From Thecamonas trahens ATCC 50062 (lineage: Eukaryota > Apusozoa > Apusomonadida > Apusomonadidae), in contig NW_013657640.1 of NCBI RefSeq assembly GCF_000142905.1, positions 9,564 to 57,140 of the forward strand: DNA of 47,577 nt. Reading direction: 5' to 3'. The notes under the pieces are model-generated. The model ran no database searches and was not told the origin of the DNA. It saw only the letters and a program-made list of their open reading frames with translations. Both the position numbers and the translations under genes were made by a program. Shown piece by piece: positions 1-8,269 of this stretch. The number at the start of each line of letters is the position of its first letter. Positions within the stretch are counted from its first letter, which is position 1.

Positions 1-67
1 CCACACGACCACCACCACCACCCCCCCCCCCCCCCCCCCTACCCCTCCTCTCGTACCAGGCCTAACT

Positions 68-637
68 TTACTCATCGGGTTCCACCCAGAGCTCAAATGC
101 ATCGCCGCGCCGGGTGATGCCCGAGAACTGCGGGCGACGCTTCTGCCTGCTGAGCTGGCGGGTCGAGCCGAGCGTGCGTGCGACCTCAACCCGGGTGCGG
201 GCGTTGAGCGGCGGGACGACAATGTACGGCGTGGGGAGAGGGCCCTGGCCACGGATGGCCGAGTGCGCCACGTCCAGCGTGTCAGTCAGCACCGCTTGTG
301 ATCCGTCATTGCCTTCGGCGGCATCGCCGTCGTCGACTGCCGCGCCGTCGTCGGCTGCCGCGCCCTCGGCCTCATCGAGCGAGTGCACTTGAGTCCGTGA
401 CGCGCCCTGCTCGGTCACAGTCTTGCGCAGATAGAGATCAGCGACGAGATAGTCGAGGTCCGGTGGCTCTGCACGAACGTTTGCCGCCGTTGTGATGAAC
501 GGCTTTGGCGTGGCAATCGTCGGTGCCAGTGTCTCGGCCCACGGATAGCCCTTGTACTTGGCCTCCCACTTGCGAGCCGACTCGTTCTCGGCCTCACACC
601 TGTAGTGCCACACATGGTCCACAAACGCAGACGTCAT
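68..637 (-). CDS. CIMIP1 (C20orf85/LLC1)-like ciliary protein
   Basis: A 189-residue single-exon protein starting at the ATG at 637. The N-terminal third (about residues 5-50) has a pattern I associate with the C20orf85/LLC1 family, now called ciliary microtubule inner protein 1: a short start, a W-x-Y-R core (VWHYRCEAE), a tryptophan-rich stretch (ARKWEAKYKGYPW), then a TPKP motif. Family members bind inside axonemal microtubules, so a structural role in the flagellum is inferred. The middle (about residues 90-115) is acidic and Ala/Asp-rich and the C terminus (about residues 160-175) is basic; neither is typical of the short vertebrate proteins. The match rests on recall of the motif order, not an alignment, so the family call is moderate while the coding call is good. 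It is divergent from glutamate-cysteine ligase. Confidence 0.6.
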   Translation of the reverse strand: MTSAFVDHVWHYRCEAENESARKWEAKYKGYPWAETLAPTIATPKPFITTAANVRAEPPDLDYLVADLYLRKTVTEQGASRTQVHSLDEAEGAAADDGAAVDDGDAAEGNDGSQAVLTDTLDVAHSAIRGQGPLPTPYIVVPPLNARTRVEVARTLGSTRQLSRQKRRPQFSGITRRGDAFELWVEPDE

Positions 638-1125
638 ACTACCACCAACCTTATCTTACTTGCCAAGCCTCCTGTCGTCTGTACCTATTGCCTCTACTCT
701 TTCAATCCGCCCAACTCACAACCTGCCGTTGCCCCTCCAACAGCCAAGCGAGGAGTGTCACTCGCACCACACACGCTTGTTGTCCAACGTCCAACGTCCA
801 ACGTCCGCCTCACTGCGAAACCTCCAACGATCAAAGAAATAGCAATATAATCGTCACCCCCCCCCCTCCCCCCGTCCATCGTGTCACCTCAATTTTCACT
901 TTGTTCGCCACCGACGCAGACTCGCGACCTGAGCACGTCATTGCCTCTCCCCACCTCATACCCTCTCCTTCCCCTCCCCCCCCTCCGCGCTCCCCACTGA
1001 CTGTTGTCCCGCACCACCACTCATCTGTAGCAATCTCACAGAACCGAGTACCCTCCCTACACCCCCCCCCTCCCCCCCTCCCTTATCCCCCTCCCTCGCT
1101 CTGCTTCTCCACCCGCGGCGTGGAT
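638..1125. promoter_or_regulatory. Divergent intergenic region, pyrimidine-rich
   Basis: Between the starts of the CIMIP1-like gene (-) and glutamate-cysteine ligase (+). It holds dense C and CT runs, longest at about 857-876, 974-990 and 1060-1095, on the sense strand of the ligase just before its ATG. A short direct repeat of GTCCAAC lies at about 781-800. I see no TATA box or conserved gene. The long plus-strand open frame here is only an upstream extension of the ligase frame. Confidence 0.5.
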
Positions 1126-3044
1126 ATGGGCCTCCTCACCGTCGGACGGCCGCTGTCATGGGACGAGTCGCGGCGGTACCGTGAGTATGTCCGCCAGCAC
1201 GGCGTCATTCAGTTTCTCAATCTGTACAAGCGACTGATGGAGGAGCCGCGGGATGACTGTCTTCTGTGGGGCGATGAGATCGAGGGCATGGTCATCGAGT
1301 TTGACCATGACGCCCGCAGAGTCCGCCTTGCGCTTGTGGCTGAAGATGTCATCGAGGCCGCCAACGCCGAGGCAGATCCGGCCGATGCCATCTTCCATCC
1401 CGAGTACGGATCGTACATGGTGGAGACTACCCCGGGTACGCCCTACGCCGCCACCTATGCCGCTCTGCTCTCGGTCGAGGCCAACATGGCTGCCCGCCGC
1501 GCGCTCGTCGCCAACCAGCTCGCTCCCAACCAGGCGTACTTTACTCTCGGTGGCTTCCCACGCCTCGGCTGTGACGACTTTACCTCGCCGGCCCACGCGC
1601 CCGGCGGCCCCATCGCCAAGTCGCAGTACTCGCCTGACGAGGCCATCAACTCGCACCCGCGCTTTGGCGCCCTCACCGCCGCCATCCGCCAACGCCGTGG
1701 GCGCAACGTCGACATCCGCGTCCCGGCCTTTGTCGACGAGGCCTCAGTCGACCCGCCGGTCATTCACATGGACTCCATGCTGTTTGGCATGGGCCTCTGC
1801 TGCGAGCAGGTCACCCTCCAGGCCATGGACCTCGACGAGGGCCGCGTCATCCACGACCTCTTTGTCGTCCTCGCCCCGCTCTTTATGCCGCTCACCGCCT
1901 CGACGCCCATCTACCGTGGCCGCCTCGCCGACGTCGACTGCCGCTGGAACATCATCTCGGCCTCGGTCGACGACCGCACAGAAGCCGAGATGGTGCGGCC
2001 CGACGAGGCCGCAGGCCCGGTCGCACGCGACCCGCCGTCGTCCAAGACTACCACCACCACCCACACCACCACTCAGAACGTTGGCGACGCCCTCGTCGTC
2101 ACCACCACGTCAACGACCACCACCACCACCACCATCCCGCTCGGCGACGGCGCCACCCGCTCCGAGTCGCAGTTCCTGCCCAAGTCGCGCTACGCTTCGG
2201 CCTCGGCCTACGTCTCGCTCAGTGCCCAAGAGTACAACGACATCGACGCCCCCTTCCACTACCCGGCCTTCCTCACCCTCGTCAACGCCGGCATCGACAA
2301 GCCGCTCGCCCGCCATGTCGCCGCCCTCTTTGCCCGCGACCCGCTTGTCCTCCTCTCCGGCCTCATCGAGGAAGTCTCCGACGCCACCTCCACTCTTCAT
2401 TTTGAGTGCCTCGCCTCGACAAACTGGGGCTCGGTCCGCCTCAAGCCGCCGCCGCCCGACTCGAACATCGGTTGGCGCGTCGAGCTCCGCTCCATGGAGA
2501 CCGGCATCACAGACTTTGAGAACGCCGCCTTTGCCGTCTTCACCATCCTCCTCACCCGCGCCCTCCTCTCATTCAACGCCAGCATCACCATCCCCATCTC
2601 GCTCGTCGACGACAACTTCGACGTCGCCCAGCGCCGCGACGCTGTCCTCAACGAGGCCTTCCACTGGCGCATCTCCTACGGCGCCGCTGCTGCCGCTGCC
2701 CCCGCCTCGGTCGGTAAGGCCTCGCTGGACCACATCTTCAACTCGGACCTCATTCCGCTCGTCGAGTCGTACCTCGACTCGCTCGCCCTCCCTTTGACGT
2801 CCGCACAAAGCTGCAGGCCTACATCGACCTCGTCGGCGCCCGCGCCGCGGGCTCCCTCGCCACCCCCGCTCACTGGATCCGCAACTTTGTCACCTCTCAC
2901 CCCGACTACGCCAAGGACGGCCGCGTCACAGACTCGATCCAGTACGACCTCCTCACCGCCGTCACGCACATTGCCGACGGCTCCCGCCACGAGCCCTCGC
3001 TCTACGGCGATCTCCGCGCCGCTACCGCTGCTGCCTCTCAGTAA
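1126..3044 (+). CDS. GCLC: Glutamate-cysteine ligase catalytic subunit (one-base frame break near 2791)
   Basis: Catalyses ATP-dependent joining of glutamate and cysteine, the first and limiting step of glutathione synthesis in the cytosol. The start at 1126 gives MGLL..G.PLSW, as in animal GCLC, followed by family blocks WGDEIEGM, PEYGSYMVE.TPG, SFPRLGC-like FPRLGCDDF, DEAINSHPRF, IDCRW-like VDCRWNIISASVDDRT, and FKPPPP-like LKPPPPDSNIGWRVE. The frame open from 1126 loses homology after LDSLALP. The family C terminus (DVRTKLQAYIDL, WIRNFVTSHPDY) continues one frame back from 2793 to a TAA at 3042-3044. One extra base near 2791 (CTCCCTTTG) would join the two into about 639 residues, against 637 in human. 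A Thr-rich insert (about 2035-2160) is absent from animal enzymes. No intron is needed. The stop lies 68 bp from the Rpt1 stop. Confidence 0.95.
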
Positions 3045-3112
3045 CATCTCGCAATGCGTGCGCTTCACCGCCCCCACCGCTCTCCGCTTCAACCCTTTTA
3101 CGGTACAAAGCC

Positions 3113-4488
3113 TTAGTTGTACACCAGATACGTCGATGTCGCCGAAAACTTGGCGTACGACTTGATCACCTTCTGCACCGCGTCAATAAAGTCCTGGTGC
3201 GAGACCGTCCGCCGCCGCGCCCGAATGGCAAACATGCCCGCCTCGGTACAGACCGACCGCATGTCGGCGCCCGTGGCGTGCGGGCAGAGCCGCGCAATGA
3301 GCTCAAACCGGATGCCCTTCTCCACCTGCATCTGTCCCGCGTGGATGCGGAGAATGTGCGTCCGGCCCTCGAGATCCGGCAGCCCAAACTCGATCTTGCG
3401 GTCGAGCCGCCCGGGCCGCAGCAGCGCCGGGTCGAGCGTGTCCGGCCGGTTCGTCGCCATCAGCACCTTGATGTTGCCGCGCGCGTCAAAGCCGTCCAGC
3501 TGGTTGATCAGCTCCAGCATCGTCCGCTGCACCTCCGTCCCCGATCCGGGGTCATCCTGCCGCGCCCCGCCGATCGCGTCCACCTCGTCAAAGAACATGA
3601 CGCACGCCTTGCGCGCACGCGCCATCTGGAACAGCTCGCGCACCATCCGCGCACCCTCGCCCACGTACTTTTGCACAAGCTCCGATCCAATGACACGGAT
3701 AAATGTCGCGTCCGTCCGGTTCGCCACCGCACGCGCAGAGAGCGTCTTGCCCGTCCCGGGCGGCCCGTACAGCAGCACGCCCTTCGGCGGGTCGATGCCC
3801 AGCTGGATGAACCGCTCCGGATGCAGCAGCGGAATCTCAAGTACCTCGCGAAGCTGCTTGATCTGCTCCTTGCACCCGCCCACGTCCTTGTACGTCACGT
3901 CCGGCTTCTCCTCGATCTCCATCATCGTCACAGACGCGTCCACCTTGGGCGGCAGCGGAATCTTGATCTGGTACTTGGTCCGGTCCACGCCCACGCGCAT
4001 CCCCTCCTCGATGTCTGCAGGCGCAACCTGCTCGCCGAGCGAGACCACAAACTTGGCCATCTGCTTCACGTTGATGATGTAGTGCAGCTCGCCGTCGTCC
4101 TTCTTGATGATCTTGGTGCACCGCGCAACCTGCAGCGGCTGCTCGCTCTTGATCAGCTGCATGTCCGCCGCAAGGTCCCAGTACGACGGCGGCGCAAGCC
4201 CCGTGTTCGACTCCTTCACCCCAATGATCTTCTTCACCTTCTCCATCACCTCCTTGATCGAGTCCTCCGCATCCTTCAGCTTGCCCGAGTACGGACCCAC
4301 TCCGTATGCCTTCAGCAGCTCGATGTCGCCCTTGTCAAGCGGCACAATCTCCGCCTCCTTCTCGGGCTCATCGTCCGCATGAACAGGCTTCTCTTCCTTG
4401 CCCTTCTTTGTGCCCTTGGCCACTGCACACCCTCCCGACACACACACATACCACCACATTCACATCCACCAACGCGCATACACACACA

Positions 4489-4532
<44 letters not shown>

Positions 4533-4587
4533 CGCACGCACACACGCACGCATCGCAACACACACACACAAACGTCCCTCAACTCAT
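3113..4587 (-). CDS. PSMC2: 26S proteasome regulatory ATPase Rpt1 (PSMC2)
   Basis: One of six AAA+ ATPases of the 19S base that unfold ubiquitinated substrates into the 20S core. The main exon 3113-4422 is collinear with animal Rpt1: a charged N terminus, [10 protein letters not shown], an OB region with [12 protein letters not shown] and [11 protein letters not shown], then Walker A GPPGTGKT (around residue 220), Walker [11 protein letters not shown], and second-region-of-homology [11 protein letters not shown]. The C terminus ends [15 protein letters not shown]. The open frame runs upstream into a TG repeat and gives an unlikely start. I therefore propose an acceptor at 4423-4424 (GTGCAG) with the start codon supplied by a tiny upstream exon; ATGA at 4584-4587 before GTTGAG would give [10 protein letters not shown]. 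The homology call is certain; the first exon is a guess. Confidence 0.93.
4466..4570. repeat. (CA)n microsatellite, Rpt1 first intron
   Basis: Interrupted CA repeat with CG and CATA variants. On the sense strand of the minus-strand Rpt1 gene it reads as TG and would lie in the proposed first intron, 4423-4583. Confidence 0.9.
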
Positions 4588-5225
4588 GTTAGTCACTGCT
4601 CCCCTTCAACTGCCCGATTCCGGCTCTCCGCGCCACAGGTCGCCTTCCGCCCGACTGCCGCTCACCCACCCACACCCCCCTCCTCCCACCATCCCCACAC
4701 ACCACACACACACAAACACGCACATACACACACGCCCTCTATCCCAGCATTTCTCCTCCTCCTCTCCTCCTCTCCCACCTACTCTGCTCACTTCCACCTT
4801 GTCTGCCCACATGCACTGCAAGCAGGTCGCCCGACCACCTGGTCGTCTTCCACCCCGCCTACCTTCCTCTCCCTCTGCCACCACTCATTTTTGCCTTCTA
4901 TCCCACGCACCTGCCTCCCCCTCCCACCCCCCTTCCCCTTCCCTCTCTCTCTCCACCACAACAGCAGCGTCTATACTCTACGTACTCTTTCTGCTGTGCA
5001 GACTGCCGGGTGCGAGTGCGGTGTACCGTCTCCCTCCCACACTCCCAACACCTCGTCCCGCTCCCCACCCGGCGCCAACTGATCAACCTCGTCTCCGATC
5101 GATCACCGCTACGATCGATCACCCCCCCCTCCGACCACTCCAAGGAGCCACTGCACCACTCGACCTCGTTCCACCCACCACACAAACGCAAACACATACA
5201 CTCGCCAGTCGCGGCTACTGCGAAG
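4588..5225. promoter_or_regulatory. Divergent intergenic region (Rpt1 / GT18)
   Basis: About 640 bp between the proposed Rpt1 first exon and the glycosyltransferase ATG. Plus strand is strongly pyrimidine-rich (C and CT tracts at about 4671-4690 and 4740-4960) with short CA runs (about 4700-4735 and 5175-5205). A repeated ATCGATC-type segment (CGATCGATCACCGC, CGATCGATCACCCC) lies at about 5096-5125. No coding signal seen. Confidence 0.45.
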
Positions 5226-6665
5226 ATGTATTTGGCATGTACACCAATACGTGCCCTGGTGCTCGTGGTCTCCATTCTGGTCATTGTTCAGTTTGGTATG
5301 GTCCCGCAAGCACTCAAACTCCTCCTCGCACATGAGCAGTGCCAAGCAGAGCTGACAGCATTGAGAGCCTTACCACCGCCGCCGCCGTGCCCAGACCCCA
5401 CACCTATCATCTTTGAGAGAGATAGACTCGCTCGTGATCTGCGTGAGAGGACAGAACAGCTCAATGTGGCCAAGGCTCGGCTGAAGCTTGTCCAAGGCCC
5501 GGGCGCCGGCGTGGCATCCTCCCAGCGTGCCCTTGCTCTTCGTCGCGAGATGCACGCCAGACTCTCCGAGAGCCCAAGCTCCGAGCGGAAGTGTGTGCTC
5601 GCCGACGTCAAGCCGGCTACTCGCCAGGATAACAACGACCTGCTGAAGGTCCTTGTTTACAAGCACGAGTACGAGAACTCGCTGATTAAGGCCGAGGAAG
5701 GTGGCCCCATGGGCGAGCTCGCCCTCTTCCACTCGCTGCTCGACGCCTTGCACACATCGGACCTTGTAGCCGACGGCGGCGTCTTTCTTGCCTCGTCACC
5801 CGCAAGTCTGGATGCAGTGCTGGTAGACACCCCGTTTGATGCATTTGATGTCATCTTCACCGACCAGTACTCGTTTGCTGTCCTCGAATCGGCGGGCCTC
5901 TTTCACCTCGATCTCGACCGCTGCCGCTACCGGTTTGTCGACTTTTGGGGCACGCCGCCGAACCAGAACTCGGTTTGCTTCCATCTGCGCCAGTATCTCA
6001 CCCCGTACGCCAACGAGTGGAACGCGCCCATGTTCTACGACGCGACTGTGTCGGGCGCGCGAACAACAGACTCTGCCGCCAAGCTCGTCTCGCAGGAGGA
6101 CATCGACCGCGAGCTTGCCGATCTTCCGCCACGCTTTGCTCTCATCTACGGCAAGGACGCAAAGTACTTTGCCACCGCCCGCAATGCCATTGCCTCTGTT
6201 GCCCGCAAAATCCCACTCGTCTCCACCGCACGCAACGCTCGCGGCCGCCTCCCGCCGGGCGTCATCACCCTCGGCGTCGTCTCCAAGCCGGCCTGGCGCG
6301 CTCTCCTCGCTCGCGCCTCGTTTGTCCTCGGCATGGGCCATCCCGTCATTGGCCCAACCGTCTTTGACGCTTGGTCCGTCGGCACGCCGTTCATCAACCC
6401 GACCTTTGCCAAGCCCTTCCAGCTCGCTGACAACACCCGCTGGGCCCTCGCCTCGCAGCATCCGCCGGCCGTCGACCTCGCCCCACCGGGCTACATCCAC
6501 ACCCTCGACATCAACAATGCCGCCACCCTCGCCAACGCTGTCGACACCATCCTCGCCCGCGGCAGACTCCAGCCGTTTGTCCCGCCAGACTACACTACCG
6601 CCGGCGTTGCAACCGCCATCGACGCCACTCTCCGTGCCGACTACTGCCGTCCGCTCGCCGACTAG
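5226..6665 (+). CDS. GT18-family (MGAT5-like) glycosyltransferase, type II membrane protein
   Basis: A 479-residue protein. A short N-terminal tail and one hydrophobic anchor (about residues 10-30) are followed by a charged stem (about residues 75-100) and a lumenal domain, the usual Golgi type II layout. The C-terminal part resembles alpha-1,6-mannosylglycoprotein 6-beta-N-acetylglucosaminyltransferase: FVLGMGHPVIGPT (from residue 366), then an A-x-G-x-P-F-I-N-P segment, SQHPP, YIHTLDINN, and a final TTAGVATAIDATLRADYC. In animals this enzyme adds the beta-1,6 GlcNAc branch to N-glycans. The protein is much shorter than animal MGAT5 (about 740 residues) and lacks the Cys-rich C-terminal tail, so donor and acceptor are uncertain. 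The start at 5226 is the first Met that puts the anchor at the N terminus; the open frame extends upstream without coding character. Confidence 0.85.
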   Translation: MYLACTPIRALVLVVSILVIVQFGMVPQALKLLLAHEQCQAELTALRALPPPPPCPDPTPIIFERDRLARDLRERTEQLNVAKARLKLVQGPGAGVASSQRALALRREMHARLSESPSSERKCVLADVKPATRQDNNDLLKVLVYKHEYENSLIKAEEGGPMGELALFHSLLDALHTSDLVADGGVFLASSPASLDAVLVDTPFDAFDVIFTDQYSFAVLESAGLFHLDLDRCRYRFVDFWGTPPNQNSVCFHLRQYLTPYANEWNAPMFYDATVSGARTTDSAAKLVSQEDIDRELADLPPRFALIYGKDAKYFATARNAIASVARKIPLVSTARNARGRLPPGVITLGVVSKPAWRALLARASFVLGMGHPVIGPTVFDAWSVGTPFINPTFAKPFQLADNTRWALASQHPPAVDLAPPGYIHTLDINNAATLANAVDTILARGRLQPFVPPDYTTAGVATAIDATLRADYCRPLAD

Positions 6666-6862
6666 CGCCACATGGTCACGTTCGTACATCACAACAAGAC
6701 GTGTGACAGAATCATAAATAACAGACCTCATATCCTTGATCCCAGCTCGCCTGAATCGAAAACAGCCCACGCGCCGAACCCCTCCCCTCCCCCCCCCTCA
6801 CCCCCCTCCCACCACCACACCTCACCACCACCTCCTCCACCACCACCACCACCACCGTCGCC
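6666..6862. promoter_or_regulatory. Short intergenic region with C-rich tract before the next start
   Basis: Same-strand spacer between the glycosyltransferase and the seven-helix protein. Contains C-rich and CCA-repeat DNA at about 6778-6860 directly before the ATG at 6863, so the 5' UTR of the downstream gene is probably CCA/C-rich. Confidence 0.5.
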
Positions 6863-8227
6863 ATGTCGAGTGCGTCCGCATACTCGGACTATTCTCCCAG
6901 CTCTGCAGACGCACCCATTGTCCTGGACGACCACAAGGACGACGAGGTTGTTGCCACCGCACCTGCCGCCGCTCCAACCACCACGAGTGACGGCGAGCAT
7001 GTTGCTGGCAATAGTTCGGTGACTCAGAGGAAACAGTCTTCGTCCCGGGATGATCCCAATGCTGGTTCCGTCTCAGACGTCTCGCTCGCCTCGGGTGATC
7101 TGATCTCCGACAACGGGCCGCCACATGTGGCTCTTCTCCCGGCGAGGATGAACTCGGACGGTGAGCTGGTGGCTGTCGCTCCGATGGCTCGTGGCTCCTC
7201 GGCTCGCTCGCTCACCCTCCTCCAGCCCATGGCCGGCTGGCTTGCCTTCTGCGGCTACGCTCCGGGAGGCGGCATCGTCGGCACTGGCTGGGCCTTTCTC
7301 GTCTGGGCCATGGTCGTCACCCACGCTGTTGTCATGTTCTCCCTCACCGTTTACCCGATGCGCTTGACCGAGTCCACCTTGTCCGGCTTGGCCATCCTGG
7401 CCCTTGCCCCCGTCATCACCCTCCCCACCTTCAACCGATACATGCGGTCGGGCGTGCTCGAGGACGAGGTAGCAACGTGCAAGTACGTCCACCAGTACTC
7501 GGGCCGCGCCGTCCGCCAGCTTGCGCTTGGCCACACGCTCGCGGCCATGGCTGTCTCGCTCTTTCTTGTGGTGGGGTGGAACGTGACGCTCGGCCTCGCG
7601 CTCGATGGCCAGGGCTTTGGCGGTGGTAAGTCGGACGCCCTCTACTGGGTCGAGCTCGTCACCTCGATCTTTGCCATTCCGGCCATGGTCACCCCGCTTG
7701 CCATGCTCTCGCTGGTGTGCAACCTGCATCGGCTGCAGTGTCTCTCGTTTATTGGCCGGCTCACCGACGCCGACATGCACATTCCGTCGGCACTCCGCCT
7801 CCATCAGGCCATCCGCCGCTCCATTAAGGCCTCCTCGCGGCTCTTCACTCGCTGGGTCTTCCCCGCAGCCCTCATCTGCGCTGTCTCGCTCACTTACCAG
7901 ATCTATGGCTACCTCTTGAGCCACAGCAGCTCGCGCCAGTATAACGGCATCTACCACATCATTGCCGTCACCCTCATCCTCGTCGTCATCCTCGGCGCCA
8001 CCACCTCGGTCACCCGCGCCGCCCACAACGTCCGCCACGCTACCGCAGAGCTCTACGCGGTCTCATTTGGCAGCGCCGCTGACATCTCTCGATTCATGGT
8101 CTACCTCAACAACACAGACCTCGCCTTCCGCATCTTTGCCGTCCCCATGTACCCGGCCTACAACTCACTGGTCATCGTCGGCTTTTCCGCCGTTGTCGGC
8201 GGCGTCGTCCGCCAGGCCACCATCTGA
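6863..8227 (+). CDS. Seven-transmembrane protein, possible gustatory receptor-like (GRL/DUF3537-type)
   Basis: A 454-residue single-exon protein. Residues 1-140 are Ser/Asp/Ala-rich and probably disordered. Seven hydrophobic segments follow at about 143-164, 171-190, 220-246, 262-287, 331-352, 364-384 and 430-450. Between segments 4 and 5 is a long amphipathic stretch with LHRLQCLSF and LHQAIRRSIKASSRLF. Between 6 and 7 comes RAAHNVRHATAELY, then ISRFMVYLNNTDLAF and a hydrophobic IFAVPMYP; the last helix ends VVRQ. A long intracellular loop before helix 5, an amphipathic helix after helix 6 and a terminal helix ending near Gln are traits of the insect gustatory/odorant receptor superfamily and its protist relatives. 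That is my leading but unproven idea. I see no GPCR DRY or NPxxY motif. The stop is 42 bp from the convergent exchanger gene. Confidence 0.85.
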   Translation: MSSASAYSDYSPSSADAPIVLDDHKDDEVVATAPAAAPTTTSDGEHVAGNSSVTQRKQSSSRDDPNAGSVSDVSLASGDLISDNGPPHVALLPARMNSDGELVAVAPMARGSSARSLTLLQPMAGWLAFCGYAPGGGIVGTGWAFLVWAMVVTHAVVMFSLTVYPMRLTESTLSGLAILALAPVITLPTFNRYMRSGVLEDEVATCKYVHQYSGRAVRQLALGHTLAAMAVSLFLVVGWNVTLGLALDGQGFGGGKSDALYWVELVTSIFAIPAMVTPLAMLSLVCNLHRLQCLSFIGRLTDADMHIPSALRLHQAIRRSIKASSRLFTRWVFPAALICAVSLTYQIYGYLLSHSSSRQYNGIYHIIAVTLILVVILGATTSVTRAAHNVRHATAELYAVSFGSAADISRFMVYLNNTDLAFRIFAVPMYPAYNSLVIVGFSAVVGGVVRQATI

Positions 8228-8269
8228 GCCACACCTGCCTTTGCTACCCTTCATTGAACAAAAGCCCCT

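Noticed and set aside
7073-8038. Long minus-strand open frame (321 codons) opposite the seven-helix gene
   Set aside because: Composition is the mirror of G/C-rich third positions on the plus strand; no hydrophobic or family pattern. Similar shadows lie opposite the GT18, TARBP1, GANAB and V-ATPase genes.
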